From Bathymodiolus brooksi (taxonomy: Eukaryota > Mollusca > Bivalvia > Mytilida > Modiolidae), in the NCBI GenBank assembly GCA_963680875.1, contig OY804579.1:15329506-15393505 (forward strand): a stretch of 64,000 nt of DNA. Reading direction: 5' to 3'. The notes below the pieces were generated by a model. The model made no database searches. It was not told where the DNA came from and saw nothing but the letters and a program-made list of their open reading frames with translations. Positions 25,701-34,495 of the stretch are shown one piece after another; positions within the stretch are counted from its first letter, which is position 1; each line of letters opens with the position of its first letter. The translations under genes and the position numbers were made by a program.

Positions 25701-28700
25701 TCCTTCCCTACAGTAATGGTCTACACCCAACATAATCTACCATCTTAGTAGTCAGTCCTTCCCTACAGTAGTGGTCTACAGCCAACATAAGCTACCATCT
25801 TAGTAGTCAGTCCTTCCCTATAGTAGTGATCTACAGCCAACATAATCTACCATCTTAGTAGTCAGTCCTTCCCTACAGTAGTGGTCTACAGCCAACATAA
25901 TCTACCATCTTAGTAGTCAGTCCTTCCCTACAGTAATGGTCTACAGCCAACATAATCTACCATCTTAGTAGTCAGTCCTTCCCTACAGTGGTGGTCTACA
26001 GCCAACATAAGCTACCATCTTAGTAGTCAGTCCTTCCCTACAGTAGTGGTCTACAGCCAACACAATCTACCATCTTAGTAGTCAGTCCTTCCCTACAGTA
26101 ATGGTCTACAGCCAACATAAGCTACCATCGTAGTAGTCAGTCCTTCCCTACAGCAGTGGTCTACAGCCAATATAATCTACCATCTTAGTAGTCAGTCTTT
26201 CCCAACAGTAATGGTCTACAGCTAACATAATCTACCATCTTAGTAGTCAGTCCTTCCCTACAGCAGTGGTCTACAGCCAATATAATCTACCATCTTAGTT
26301 AGTCAGTCCTTCCCTACAGTAGTGGTCTACAGCTAGCATAATCTACCATCGTAGTAGTCAGTCTTTCCCAACAGTAATGGTCTACAGCCAACATAATCTA
26401 CCATCTTAGTAGTCAGTCCTTCCCTACAGTAGTGATCTACAGCCAACATAATCTACCATCTTAGTAGTCAGTCCTTCCCTACAGTAATGGTCTACAGCCA
26501 ACATAATCTACCATCTTAGTAGTCAGTCCTTCCCTACAGTAATGGTCTACAGCCAACATAATCTACCATCTTAGTAGTCAGTCCTTCCCTACAGTAGTGA
26601 TCTACAGCCAACATAATCTACCATCTTAGTAGTCAGTCCTTCCCTACAGCAGTGGTCTACAGCCAACATTATCTACCATCTTAGTAGTCAGTCCTTCCCT
26701 ACAGCAGTGGTCTACAGCCAACATTATCTACCATCTTAGTAGTCAATCCTTCCCTACAGTAGTGATCTACAGCCAACATAATCTACCATCTTAGTAGCCA
26801 GTCCTTCCTTACAGTAGTGATCTACAGCCAACATAATCTACCATCTTAGTAGTCAGTCCTTCCCTACAGTAATGGTCTACACCCAACATAATCTACCATC
26901 TTAGTAGTCAGTCCTTCCCTACAGTAGTGGTCTACAGCCAACACAATCTACCATCTTAGTAGTCAGTCTTTCCCAACAGTAATGGTCTACAGCTAACATA
27001 ATCTACCATCTTAGTAGTCAGTCCTTCCCTACAGCAGTGGTCTACAGCCAATATAATCTACCATCTTAGTAGCCAGTCCTTCCCTACAGTAGTGGTCTAC
27101 AGCCAACATAATCTACCATCTTAGTAGTCAGTCCTTCCCTACAGTAGTGATCTACAGCCAACCTAATCTACCATCTTAATAGTCAGTCCTTCCCTACAGC
27201 AGTGGTCTACAGCCAACATTATCTACCATCTTAGTAGTCAATCCTTCCCTACAGTAGTGATCTACAGCCAACATAATCTACCATCTTAGTAGTCAGTCCT
27301 TCTTGACAGTAGTGATCTACAGCCAACATAATCTACCATCTTAGTAGCCAGTCCTTCCCTACAGTAGTGATCTACAGCCAACATAATCTACCATCTTAGT
27401 AGTCAGTCCTTCCCTACAGTAATGATATACACCCAACATAATCTACCATCTTAGTAGTCAGTCCTTCCCTACAGTAGTGGTCTACAGCCAACACAATCTA
27501 CCATCTTAGTAGTCAGTCCTTCCCTACAGTAATGGTCTACAGCCAACATAAGTTACCATCTTAGTAGTCAGTCCTTCACTACAGCAGTGGTCTACAGCCA
27601 ATATATTCTACCATCTTAGTAGTCAGTCTTTCCCAACAGTAATGGTCTACAGCCAACATAAGTTACCATCTTAGTAGTCAGTCCTTCACTACAGCAGTGG
27701 TCTACAGCCAATATATTCTACCATCTTAGTAGTCAGTCTTTCCCAACAGTAATGGTCTACAGCCAACATAATCTACCATCTTAGTAGTCAGTCCTTCCCT
27801 ACAGCAGTGGTCTACAGCCAATATAATCTACCATCTTAGTAGTCAGTCCTTCCCTACAGTAGTGGTCTACAGCCAACATAATCTACCATCTTAGTAGTCA
27901 TTCTTTCCCAACAGTAATGGTCTACAGCCAACATAATCTACCATCTTAGTAGTCAGTCCTTCCCTACAATAGTGATCTACAGCCAACATAATCTACCATC
28001 TTAGTAGTCAGTCCTTCCCTACAGTAATGATATACACCCAACATAATCTACCATCTTAGTAGTCAGTCCTTCCCTACAGTAGTGGTCTACAGCCAACACA
28101 ATCTACCATCTTAGTAGTCAGTCCTTCCCTACAGTAATGGTCTACAGCCAACATAAGTTACCATCTTAGTAGTCAGTCCTTCACTACAGCAGTGGTCTAC
28201 AGCCAATATATTCTACCATCTTAGTAGTCAGTCTTTCCCAACAGTAATGGTCTACAGCCAACATAAGTTACCATCTTAGTAGTCAGTCCTTCACTACAGC
28301 AGTGGTCTACAGCCAATATATTCTACCATCTTAGTAGTCAGTCTTTCCCAACAGTAATGGTCTACAGCCAACATAATCTACCATCTTAGTAGTCAGTCCT
28401 TCCCTACAGCAGTGGTCTACAGCCAATATAATCTACCATCTTAGTAGTCAGTCCTTCCCTACAGTAGTGGTCTACAGCCAACATAATCTACCATCTTAGT
28501 AGTCATTCTTTCCCAACAGTAATGGTCTACAGCCAACATAATCTACCATCTTAGTAGTCAGTCCTTCCCTACAATAGTGATCTACAGCCAACATAATCTA
28601 CCATCTTAGTAGTCAGTCCTTCCCAACAGTAATGGTCTACAGCCAACATAATCTACCATCGTAGTAGACAGTCCTTCCCTACAGTAATGGTCTACAGCCA

Positions 28701-31304
28701 ACATAATCTACCATCTTAGTAGTCAGTCCTTCCCTACAGTAATGGTCTACAGCCAACATAATCTACCATCTTGTCTACAATGTCTGTTTCCCTTAGAACC
28801 CGTCTATTTTCTTTACGTACAACTCCCAACTAAAAGACCTGGGCCCCCCCCCCAGTAACATACAAACCCTCACATATATAACTGGGTGAGCAGCGTTATA
28901 AGTTTATAAGATTATATTGGATTAATTGCCAGTTTTTCCATGCTTGCAGAACTCGGTTACTCATGGAGCCAGTTCGTACAGTATTTGTTGACTAATGTTA
29001 ATTCAAAGTAGCACATGATGAGTATCGTGTGATTTTCATCAAGGAAGTGGGTTATATGTGTAATTATACCCCCACTTAAATAATAAAACTTGTTTTTCCC
29101 AAAATGTTTATTATATAAAATATCAATTTATAGATGAGGAATTGTTTATGAATACTGAATTGGATATATCCGAAAACCATCGAAAAGTGTCTGGCGTCCC
29201 TCTGCACTTGGTAAACTTTTCACATTTTAAACTTCACAAATAATGTATTCCTCGAGGGGTCCCGGGGAAGTGTTGTATCTCTTCGGAAAGATTTGAAATC
29301 CAAGATGGTTACTCTGGCCTCTGATTGTCCGAGACATGTTTTATTTCTGCGTGTGAAGTTACCAGAATTGCCAAACATGTTCCTCTAGGAGTTCTGAAGA
29401 AGTATTGTTTCTTTATTGAGCCATTCGAAGTCCATGGTGACCGTACTGGAGTCTGATATACTGAAACAATTTAAACTTCTACTCCAGAAATACTGCATAA
29501 CAAGTCCGAGTTTTTATTAAAGAAAAGTTACTTTTCTTAGCGATTTGAACCTCACATTGGCTTCTGATTGGCCGCGACATTTAGACATTGATGATTTCTT
29601 CTTCAAAACTAAAGTATGCCAAGTCACCAGGCTTGCCAGACATGTTCCTCTAGGGATCCTGTTACTTTTCGGAACAAATCTTAATCTAAGATAGCTGCCT
29701 TGATCGTTGATTTGCTAAAACATTATTGACTTCTTTCTCGGAACAACTGTATGTCAAGTTGCCAGGAGTGTTCTCGCGTTGGGTCTTTCAGTTTCAGTCT
29801 TTCGTTTATATTAAAACAGTAAATTAAAGACCCACAATACAAGACTGTTAACAGGGTTCAAAACTTTGTACATTAAAATTCACAAAATTGGCTTTATGTT
29901 CCAGAAATACCAAAGGGGTAACTAGAAACCGTAATTCGAAGGTCAAAAAGAAAAAAGACAATGGTCAACAAAAACAACACAGAAAATTAAAGATTGAACA
30001 CGAACCCACTATAATCTGGGTGAATTTAGATGCTAAAGGGGGGGGGGGGGGGGGGGGGGGTAAGCATTCCTTTCTCCACCAGTGACACCCGTCGTGTTAC
30101 TGTTACGACACTAACATACATCACAAAACGGTATTAAAACGTGATGACATGTAATGGGTCAAAATGAACAACACCCACCTCACTAAAAATCGGGACGAAC
30201 TCAGGTGATCCAGAAGAGTAAGAATTTCATGTTCTACTAGTGGGACCCGTCATGTTAACTTTACGACAAAAGATATGATTACAATTTTCCCGCCGTGAAC
30301 TTCCATTTGTATGTAATAAAATTCCTGCTGCACCTACATATGGAGTAAATATCTCTCAGTTGATACAATTTTTCAGAGCTTGTGGTTTCTATCATGATTC
30401 CCTTGGTAGAGAGTTACTACTAACAAGGAATACTGCAACAGTTGCCGTTAAACACCAATCAATCAATCAATCAATCAAGCTAACAAGGAAGCTACTAAAT
30501 CAAGGGTTCTCAGTGGTTAAGTTGAAGTCATCACTTCTAAAGTTTTACGGTCGCCTCCATGACTTGGTTAACCGTTCAGGAGTATCTGTGTCACAAATGA
30601 CCACCGATATGTTCCGTTTGTCGTAATCACAATCCGGTCCTTTCCTCATTCATGACTTATCTAGATTAACACGATGGGTGCCACACATGGAGTAGGAACT
30701 GATTACCCTTTCTGAGCACATGACTTCACCCGCAGTTTTTAGTGGGGTTTGTGTTGCTCGATCTTTAGTTTTATGTGTAGTGGTCATACATCATTGTTTG
30801 TTCTTTAGTTTTATGTGTAGTGGTCATACATCATTGTTTGTTCTTTTGTTTTTTCGTTTTGCCGTTGTATCGTCCGTCCTTCTTTGATTAGGCTATTGAA
30901 TGATTACAATTTTGATATCTTCAAACTTTTCTTACTCTTGTTAATAATCTGGTGTTCACTCATGAATGATGAAAGGTTATGCGTGTTGTTCACTCATGAA
31001 TGATGAAAGGTTATGCGAGTATGACAGGCCATTGGCTCTTTTTATATTTTTTGTTTTATGTCATCCCTTTACCCCAAATGTTTGTTTTATACTAATTTAA
31101 TATAGAATTTAGATTTATGTATAATATACATTTTAAATATCGTGTTTGTGTTTTCAGGTAGATATGCCAGTCTTCTTCTATATTGATCCAGACTTTATGA
31201 ATGACCCTGCCATGGAGAAGGTGGACAATATAGTTCTGTCTTATACATTTTTTGAAGCGAAACAAGGACTTAAGTTACCGTATCCCGGGTATGCACAGCA
31301 ATGA
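7714..31304 (+). CDS. COX11: COX11, cytochrome c oxidase copper chaperone, last two coding exons (partial gene)
   Basis: The coding exons in view are 7714-7755 and 31158-31304. Together they read [14 protein letters not shown] followed by [13 protein letters not shown], then [19 protein letters not shown] and a stop. This matches the C-terminal third of COX11, a mitochondrial inner-membrane protein whose intermembrane-space domain delivers copper to the CuB site of COX1. The C-F-C-F pair is the family's copper-binding motif. Both splice junctions are canonical and phase 0. The intron between the two exons is 23,402 bp and mostly repeats. The preceding exon (membrane anchor and start of the beta-sandwich domain) was not found in 1-7713, so it should lie left of the window. 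Identity is near certain from the colinear motifs; that both exons belong to one transcript is inferred from order, strand and phase. Confidence 0.93.
7751..9251 (+). repeat. 47-bp minisatellite (~30 copies) carrying a 5' splice site in each unit
   Basis: The unit is 47 bp: AAGAGGTAAGACTTCTTAGT, then [AT]ATTACAATTTTG or AATATAATTTTG, then TCTCTATGGCTCTGT. It begins exactly at the COX11 exon end and its authentic donor. Nearly every unit keeps AAGAG|GTAAGAC; a few carry GACGTAAG or GAAGTAAG or lose the site by deletion (near 8784 and 8869). Two unit types (TATTACAAT and TAATATAAT) alternate irregularly, suggesting larger duplication blocks. The array looks to have grown from the first bases of the intron. 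Confidence 0.93.
9253..9870 (-). mobile_element. 3' fragment of YIDD-box retroelement family
   Basis: The block GTTTGAAGATACCAAAGGG..., GAACTCGGTACTCCAGAAG and CCTGCTCCACTAGTG is the 3' non-coding end shared with fragments at 15041, 29905, 42413 and 51480. On the minus strand the upstream end encodes [14 protein letters not shown], the residues that follow the reverse transcriptase palm in the 51.5-52.2-kb copy. That short coding piece is repeated about four times in ~40-bp steps at 9589-9750. Degenerate. Confidence 0.75.
9903..9974. repeat. Short inverted repeat between TA microsatellites
   Basis: CAGATCGACGTCCA (9903-9916) is answered by TGGACGTCGATCTG (9961-9974) across a 44-bp loop that contains a related GCGTCGAT. 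TATATA tracts flank both sides. It could be a tiny MITE inserted at TA, or a hairpin. Confidence 0.6.
10140..10770 (+). repeat. Highly diverged 'AAGATGGC' repeats
   Basis: Landmarks persist (AACAAAGATGGCTGACAAAC, GGTGGCCATCTTGG, CATCCTCCATCTAAGATAGC, ACTTTCAAATTATGTG) with poor spacing. The 98-codon frame here is part of the repeat and is not treated as a gene. Confidence 0.55.
10800..12835. other. Intronic stretch without recognised genes
   Basis: AT-rich. An 84-codon open frame at 11109-11363 (+) is Cys-rich in places but matches no family I recognise and has no supporting splice or repeat context. A long T run lies at 12551-12567. Confidence 0.4.
12850..13085 (+). mobile_element. tRNA-headed SINE, second head type
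   Basis: The head has TGGTATAACGG (fits the A box TRGYNNARNGG) and GAGTTCGAATCCC (B box). It then joins the shared core GGTCGGTGGTTTTCTCCGGG, CCACGATATCAGTGAAATAT and GAAAGTGGTGTTAAACACC. The head differs from the 5988 and 14606 copies while the core is the same, the usual modular SINE pattern. Confidence 0.85.
13110..13930 (+). repeat. 'AAGATGGC'-family element, about five ~155-bp monomers
   Basis: The head TTAGCTCACCTTGCCAAAGG with GTGAGCTTTTGCCATCACTT and CGTCCGTCGTCCGTC leads into monomers. Each has TCTTCTCCTCTGAAACCGC, GAAACTTGGTAGGAAGCATC, GGTCCTCTATAAA, and AACAAACATGGCCGCCACAG with TTGTTTCTGATTGG. This is a cleaner relative of the left-edge cluster and shows the original layout: a hairpin-capable head, a GTC-rich stretch, then tandem monomers. 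Confidence 0.85.
13931..14604. other. Intronic stretch, nothing recognised
   Basis: AT-rich, no conserved coding or RNA feature seen. Confidence 0.35.
14606..14876 (+). mobile_element. tRNA-headed SINE, same subfamily as the 5988 copy
   Basis: It begins GGGGCCCGGATGGCTCAATG and includes GGGTTCGCGCCTGAC, GGTCGGTGTTTCTCTCCGGG, the GCCATGATATAGCTGAAC core and GAAAGTGGCGTTAAAACACT, ending in an AATCAAATCAATCAA tail. It is full length from tRNA-like head to tail. Confidence 0.87.
15035..15512 (-). mobile_element. 3' fragment of YIDD-box retroelement
   Basis: The 3' non-coding block (GTTTGAAGATATCAAAGGGG ... GTGCTCCGGAAGG ... CTGCTCCACTAGTG) is followed, on the minus strand, by coding remnants [19 protein letters not shown] and [11 protein letters not shown]. 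No reverse transcriptase core remains. It is 5'-truncated like the other copies. Confidence 0.8.
15513..16828. other. Intronic stretch, nothing firm
   Basis: AT-rich with a TA microsatellite near 15792. A GC-rich patch at 16190-16400 (GGGGCCCCG, CTCCGGGCCCCGGACC) stands out in composition but was not identified; it may be a decayed repeat. Confidence 0.35.
16989..17549 (-). pseudogene. LINE ORF2 C-terminal domain fragment
   Basis: The longest intact frame of the LINE, 186 codons. It holds the region after the palm domain, with CTTC ... HFFLNC spacing that resembles the C-terminal zinc-knuckle-like segment common in animal LINEs of this type. It ends at a stop close to the 3' tail. No start context; it is a fragment of one ORF. 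Confidence 0.8.
18077..18487 (-). pseudogene. LINE reverse transcriptase palm (FADD box)
   Basis: [11 protein letters not shown] is the YxDD-equivalent catalytic box; upstream come [17 protein letters not shown] and INDI, split across frames by small indels. At 18487 the coding sequence is cut by the hAT-like element and resumes at 19706. Confidence 0.88.
18488..19705 (+). mobile_element. hAT-like non-autonomous DNA transposon inside the LINE
   Basis: The ends are perfect 17-bp inverted repeats, CAGGGTTCGACATTAAC and its complement, flanked by direct CATTG (18483-18487 and 19706-19710). Removing the insert and one CATTG restores the LINE frame exactly ([17 protein letters not shown]), so both boundaries and the 5-bp duplication are firm. 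Sub-terminal copies of CGGGCAAGTG and its complement occur at both ends. The insert encodes a zinc-finger ORF at 19116-19448. The CAGGG terminus and this finger suggest hAT, though most hAT elements make 8-bp duplications. Confidence 0.9.
19116..19448 (+). CDS. TTF/BED-like zinc-finger N-terminus of a hAT-type transposase
   Basis: The ORF runs 110 codons from the ATG at 19116 ([10 protein letters not shown]...); the frame upstream has no other ATG in good context. It contains [10 protein letters not shown], then [26 protein letters not shown] and STKHLQC, which gives a C-x2-C ... H ... H arrangement. This is the pattern of the N-terminal finger in ZNF862/KIAA1586-like hAT proteins. The finger would bind the transposon ends. 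The catalytic RNase H-like domain is absent, so it is truncated, or codes a DNA-binding remnant only. Confidence 0.65.
   Translation: MAQVTLGKFFSGVPQIRESDGDSKKIYEHKRKRGFIDSWSKNVDGLQDSSDGMICTYCKKFPNIAGPSSFISGNKSYRIDGIRSHFSSTKHLQCTEAYFAAQRRDNGRSN
20359..20998. mobile_element. 640-bp MITE-like insertion inside the LINE
   Basis: GTTGTCACC occurs on both sides (20350-20358 and 20999-21007) as a 9-bp target duplication. The ends TAGTTCTAATAAT and ATTATTGCAGCTA are imperfect inverted repeats. Removing the insert rejoins the LINE linker frame (FTQKGDN ... [10 protein letters not shown]; an in-frame stop sits between). No transposase is present. A 9-bp duplication would fit a Mutator-like (MULE) relative, but that is inference. 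Confidence 0.8.
21459..21839 (-). pseudogene. LINE endonuclease fragment
   Basis: 126 codons with [31 protein letters not shown] and YLSDHVQI. These correspond to the last catalytic blocks of APE-type LINE endonucleases, ending with the SDH box. A frameshift in a T run near 21872 breaks the GDFNAR block just upstream. Confidence 0.85.
22037..22090 (-). pseudogene. 5'-truncated tRNA-Glu (TTC) pseudogene
   Basis: The minus strand reads a TCTGG/CCAGA anticodon stem enclosing TTTTCAC (anticodon TTC), a variable loop, a CCGGG/CCCGG T-stem with TTCGATT loop, and the 3' acceptor strand ATCGGAG. The matching 5' acceptor strand and D-arm are absent. It abuts the 5'-truncated end of the LINE. Confidence 0.8.
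22091..22580. other. Intronic stretch, nothing recognised
   Basis: AT-rich, with a short direct repeat CTCAAATTTTAATTA near 22107-22155. No gene or element identified. Confidence 0.35.
22583..23247 (+). repeat. ~73-bp minisatellite, about ten copies
   Basis: The unit contains AATATTTCATTCCAGGGGAT, GGGTAATGGTGAAGG, TTCATAGGGATCTGACCCAG and TTATATCATACACTAATT. The first and last copies are diverged; the middle ones are close to identical. Each unit carries TTCATTCCAG|G, a plausible 3' splice acceptor core. Confidence 0.9.
23248..23617. other. Spacer between two minisatellites
   Basis: Unique-looking AT-rich sequence, no feature recognised. Confidence 0.35.
23618..28772 (+). repeat. 5.1-kb minisatellite, 55-bp unit x ~93
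   Basis: The unit is GTAGTCAGTCCTTCCCTACA, GTAGTGATCTACAGCCAACA, TAATCTACCATCTTA. The first two or three copies at 23618-23740 are diverged and the last is cut at 28772. Higher-order structure is visible: a block with AAGTTACC, CTTCACTACAGC and AATATATTC variants at about 27550 and 27660 recurs at about 28155 and 28265, roughly 605 bp (11 units) later. It makes up over a fifth of the COX11 intron. Confidence 0.95.
28773..29160. other. Intronic stretch after the array
   Basis: AT-rich, with a C run at 28846-28854. Nothing recognised. Confidence 0.35.
29165..29790 (+). repeat. Diverged 'AAGATGGC'-family element
   Basis: Starts with GTGTCTGGCGTCC and CTTTTCACATTTTAAACTTC, then about four degenerate monomers containing TCCAAGATGGTTACTCTGG, GCCTCTGATTG, GAGACATG and TGTTCCTCTAGG. 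Same plan as 13110-13930 but from a distinct subfamily. Confidence 0.65.
29900..30270 (-). mobile_element. 3' fragment of YIDD-box retroelement with G run
   Basis: The block ATACCAAAGGGGTAACTAGA ... ACACGAACCCACTATAATC ... TTCTCCACCAGTG is the 3' non-coding part of this family. An uninterrupted G run lies at about 30038-30060. A second, similar stretch (CACCTCACTAAAAATCGGG, CTACTAGTGGGACCC) follows at 30175-30250, so two copies may overlap. Confidence 0.65.
30283..30955 (+). mobile_element. YIDD-box retroelement fragment, opposite orientation, with SINE insertion
   Basis: The plus strand encodes [20 protein letters not shown], then GRELLLTR, and after a 49-bp insertion [20 protein letters not shown] and [19 protein letters not shown]. 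It is followed by the family's 3' non-coding block in reverse. It is inverted relative to the fragment directly to its left. Confidence 0.82.
30431..30479 (+). mobile_element. 49-bp SINE tail insertion
   Basis: The insert CAACAGTTGCCGTTAAACACC plus (AATC)n is only the extreme 3' end of the SINE family, with an 11-bp direct repeat CTAACAAGGAA on each side (30420-30430 and 30480-30490). Removing it restores the retroelement frame [10 protein letters not shown]. It is a very short 5'-truncated retroposition product. Confidence 0.88.
31158..31304 (+). CDS. COX11: COX11 last coding exon
   Basis: The exon starts after GTGTTTTCAG and encodes 48 residues plus TGA. It covers [13 protein letters not shown], the conserved LSYTFFEA strand and the C-terminal PGY, followed by a short AQQ extension. 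It is phase 0 and continues the 7714-7755 exon directly. Confidence 0.95.
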   Translation, partial: VDMPVFFYIDPDFMNDPAMEKVDNIVLSYTFFEAKQGLKLPYPGYAQQ

Positions 31305-31323
31305 ATATGTACCATAACCGGAG

Positions 31324-31329
31324 AATAAA
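31324..31329 (+). promoter_or_regulatory. Candidate COX11 polyadenylation signal
   Basis: AATAAA lies 20 nt after the COX11 stop codon and is followed by T-rich sequence. This is very close to the stop, so a longer 3' UTR using another signal is possible. Confidence 0.45.
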
Positions 31330-32795
31330 CATCTTCAGTCTTCTCAATTTGTTGTTTCTGTACTACTGGATACACAATCTCAAGAAACAGTGATGGAGGT
31401 CACATTTGGCATTTCTCAAAATAATGAATCAGGATTTTATTTTCAGTTGATAAATTTTATAAGGGGGAAACTCTAGTATTTTTTCTGTTAGGGATGATAC
31501 TCCTTCAATCATTGGCAGTGCTATTATCTGTGCCATTATTTTGTAAATGTTACGATTATATTCCTGGATATATATAAAACAAAAGTAAAAAATACCATTG
31601 AAAAACTCTTAAAAATCAATAAATATTTTACATTACATACTAGTAGTTTCCTTTTTCAATATTATGTTGCTGGTTTCAAAATGCCATGGCTAATGAGCTT
31701 GTATGTGTATGGTATCGGGGTTTTTTTTACAACTGGAAGAATACCAAAGGACATCCACCGACTTTTGTTTAGATGCATACATATATTTTTTTATATATAT
31801 ACACTGACCAACAAAAATATTCATGCAACATGTCAATTATCAATATACATTATCTGCAAAAATATATATACTAGCTTGTGTTTATTATGATGTAGCACAT
31901 CACAATCTTGTATGAGTGGAAACACAATAATATTTTTGTATCTATATTGCTTTGCCATTGATTTCATTTTTATTACATTCTAAGCCTAAAAATAATGGCT
32001 ACTAAAGATTGTTTTCCCTTTCATGACAAAATAAAATAGTAGTATTGTTGTTTATATAATTACCTAACAATGGTGTTTATCTAATTAGGCTTGTAGATAT
32101 TAAATGATTTATTACAAGGTATGTTGACTTTTTATCCTCTTCGATTCTTGTGTTGAATAATTCAAGACGAAAATCAAATCGCCAGTGAATTATCGATCCA
32201 AGACATGTATATAGCGTTAATCAGAAACCGTAGTCAGAATATCTACAAAATCTGTCAAAGAAGCAGCTAAACCGGCATCAGAATTCTTCACATTAAGATA
32301 CAGAATCGATCCTTGGTAAAATCATATTTACTGTATTTTATGTAGCTGTACCAGTGAATCATCAATTACTGATGGTTTTTTTTGGGGATATTTTGTTAAA
32401 CCTATAAACTATATTGATTTACCATTTATATAGAGGAGCGGGCACCTGGGCACCTGTTATGCGCCATTATATAATATTCAATTACACACACACACACAGC
32501 CACACTATCAGTAGACAACGTGACGTAATGTTAATACAGAAACTTCCCTGATGTGATGTTAATACAGAAACTTCCCTGATGAATTTCACTGATAATGAGG
32601 AATAGAGTTTCCATATCAACCTAAATATAATAAAGGAAGAGTCATATCAATATGAATTGTCTATTGGGGGTGATTAGTTTTGTTATATTTAAATACAGAC
32701 ATCTGCAGTGTTTTATAATCATTTTCCCCTCTAGGCCTCACAAGTTTTCGAAATGTTTTGGAGTGGAAACACAAAGCAATGATTTTTAATGCACT
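31330..32795. other. Convergent intergenic stretch, left part
   Basis: AT-rich sequence between the COX11 end and the inverted-repeat element. It has a short CA run at 32482-32498 and a 25-bp direct duplication (AATACAGAAACTTCCCTGAT) near 32533-32581. No gene recognised. Confidence 0.4.
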
Positions 32796-32800
32796 AAAGG

Positions 32801-34121
32801 CACGGTGTATATTCATAATGACTCCTTTCCGATTAAATCGGCGTTCTTGCCTCCTTTCCGAATCGGAAAACCCAAACTATCGGAGCTATGTTCTGACAAC
32901 ATGCATTTCAAACTGATTGATATGAAAACAAAAGGTATGCAAGACTTTTCTGAGCAGTTCACGGAACATTTCAATCATCATAGTAACTCAAAATAGCTTG
33001 AAAAGGGTTAGTTGACCTAACTTCTGGACGAAATCTGTGACACTGTAAACGGTGAGGCGAGTGTGTCGTACATAAATCACTTTAATGTTCAAAATATGAG
33101 ATAGACAATTAAATTAACACCCTTATTTTGCAATCTGGTACCGTCCTTGTTATACATTCGTATTTTGTCGATTCATTTTATTTAGTAAATTTCTGAAAAA
33201 TTTGTGATTTACAAAAATCAAAGAAACGCCTCTTTTCCGATCAGTCGAATATAACTTGATTCTGGAAACAATTCCTTTCAGAAGGTGAATCGATGATGTT
33301 TGAACGATATTGTCATGATTGTGAAAACATGTAAAAGAATGTGACAAAGTCAAGAAAAAAAAGTCACACAAATAACACAGAACAATTAAAGACAGACCCA
33401 CAAAGAAAACTAAAATATTAATATGAAAATGAGAGCATCGGACGTGCCCAATGACATGTCTAAAAATGCTTAAAAAAAAACAAAAAAACCCACCAATTTA
33501 ATAGGCATACAAAGACGTTAGGGATATAATAATTTCACTGTAAATATTACCTCATATTCCACACACTGAAATGTTGTAAAGTAAATGATTAATGTAAGAT
33601 CATGCAAGTCGAACAATGTGAATGGTTATCCGAAAAGAATCGTTTCCATGCTCTGAAAAGAAGCGTTCTATACTTGTTTTACAATAATCGTACTTTATGT
33701 ACATACAAACTTTGATATAAACCTATTATCTATTTCAATGGAACTGTTATTGTCTTAAAATTGTTGTGTAATTGGTTTTGATAGACATGTTACTCGAGAA
33801 ACATCACGTTTTTGAAATTTTCCTTCTTGCATCTTTGTGTTGCGTAGATATGTAACAAATATTTTGTGTGCGCTGAAAATAAAATCATCATCGCCCAGTG
33901 AGATCACGTAGGATCTTATTTCGATTTCTTGTATGTATATTGTGTTCCGTCATCTATGTTTTCAGTCACTAAATATGGGAATTAAAAGATAAATTGACAA
34001 AACGTACTCACCGTCTGTTGTGAAAATAAATCAAAAGTCGGAATGGAAGCGTTTCCCGATTCGGAAAGGAGGCAAGAACGTCGATTTAATCGGAAACGAG
34101 TCATTATGAATATACACCGTG
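32801..34121. mobile_element. 1,321-bp inverted-repeat element with CACGGTG ends and 5-bp target duplication
   Basis: About 72-bp terminal inverted repeats with roughly three mismatches start CACGGTGTATATTCATAATG and end with the complement. AAAGG is duplicated directly outside (32796-32800 and 34122-34126). The ends contain CTTTCCGATTAAATCG and CCTCCTTTCCGAATCGG blocks. No transposase ORF is present. The CAC start with a 5-bp duplication is the signature of Transib and RAG-like transposons, so it may be a non-autonomous member. It lies between the converging ends of COX11 and fascin. Confidence 0.85.
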
Positions 34122-34333
34122 AAAGGGAATAGCTAACAAAATGTATGCTCTTTTATAAGAAGATCCTTACGGACGTGTTATTTTTGTGTGTTGTTGTCTT
34201 GTAACATGGTATATTTTAAATGTCTTGTGTTACGATTTATAGACAACCACGTAGTCTTACGGGCAAATAAAATTCAGGGCAACAATATTAAATATAGCTA
34301 AACCAGTAAACAAACAACGAAATAGTGCTCAGT

Positions 34334-34339
34334 TTTATT
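34334..34339 (-). promoter_or_regulatory. Candidate fascin polyadenylation signal
   Basis: AATAAA on the minus strand (TTTATT on plus) lies about 157 nt downstream of the fascin stop codon, a normal 3' UTR length. Confidence 0.5.
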
Positions 34340-34495
34340 AAAAATGTATGTCTGTTTTAAAAAGCGATATGAGCATTCTTGATAATATGACTGTTAATAA
34401 ACAATTAATATATAAGCGATTTCTTTGAAGACTAGAATCTTGTCACATGATACAAGATATTAATACACAATATTGGTCTTGTATACTGGAATGGA

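Noticed and set aside
30038..30060. G run as a possible G-quadruplex regulatory site
   Set aside because: An uninterrupted homopolymer of this length is more likely slippage or sequencing error; the C run near 38911 is treated the same way.
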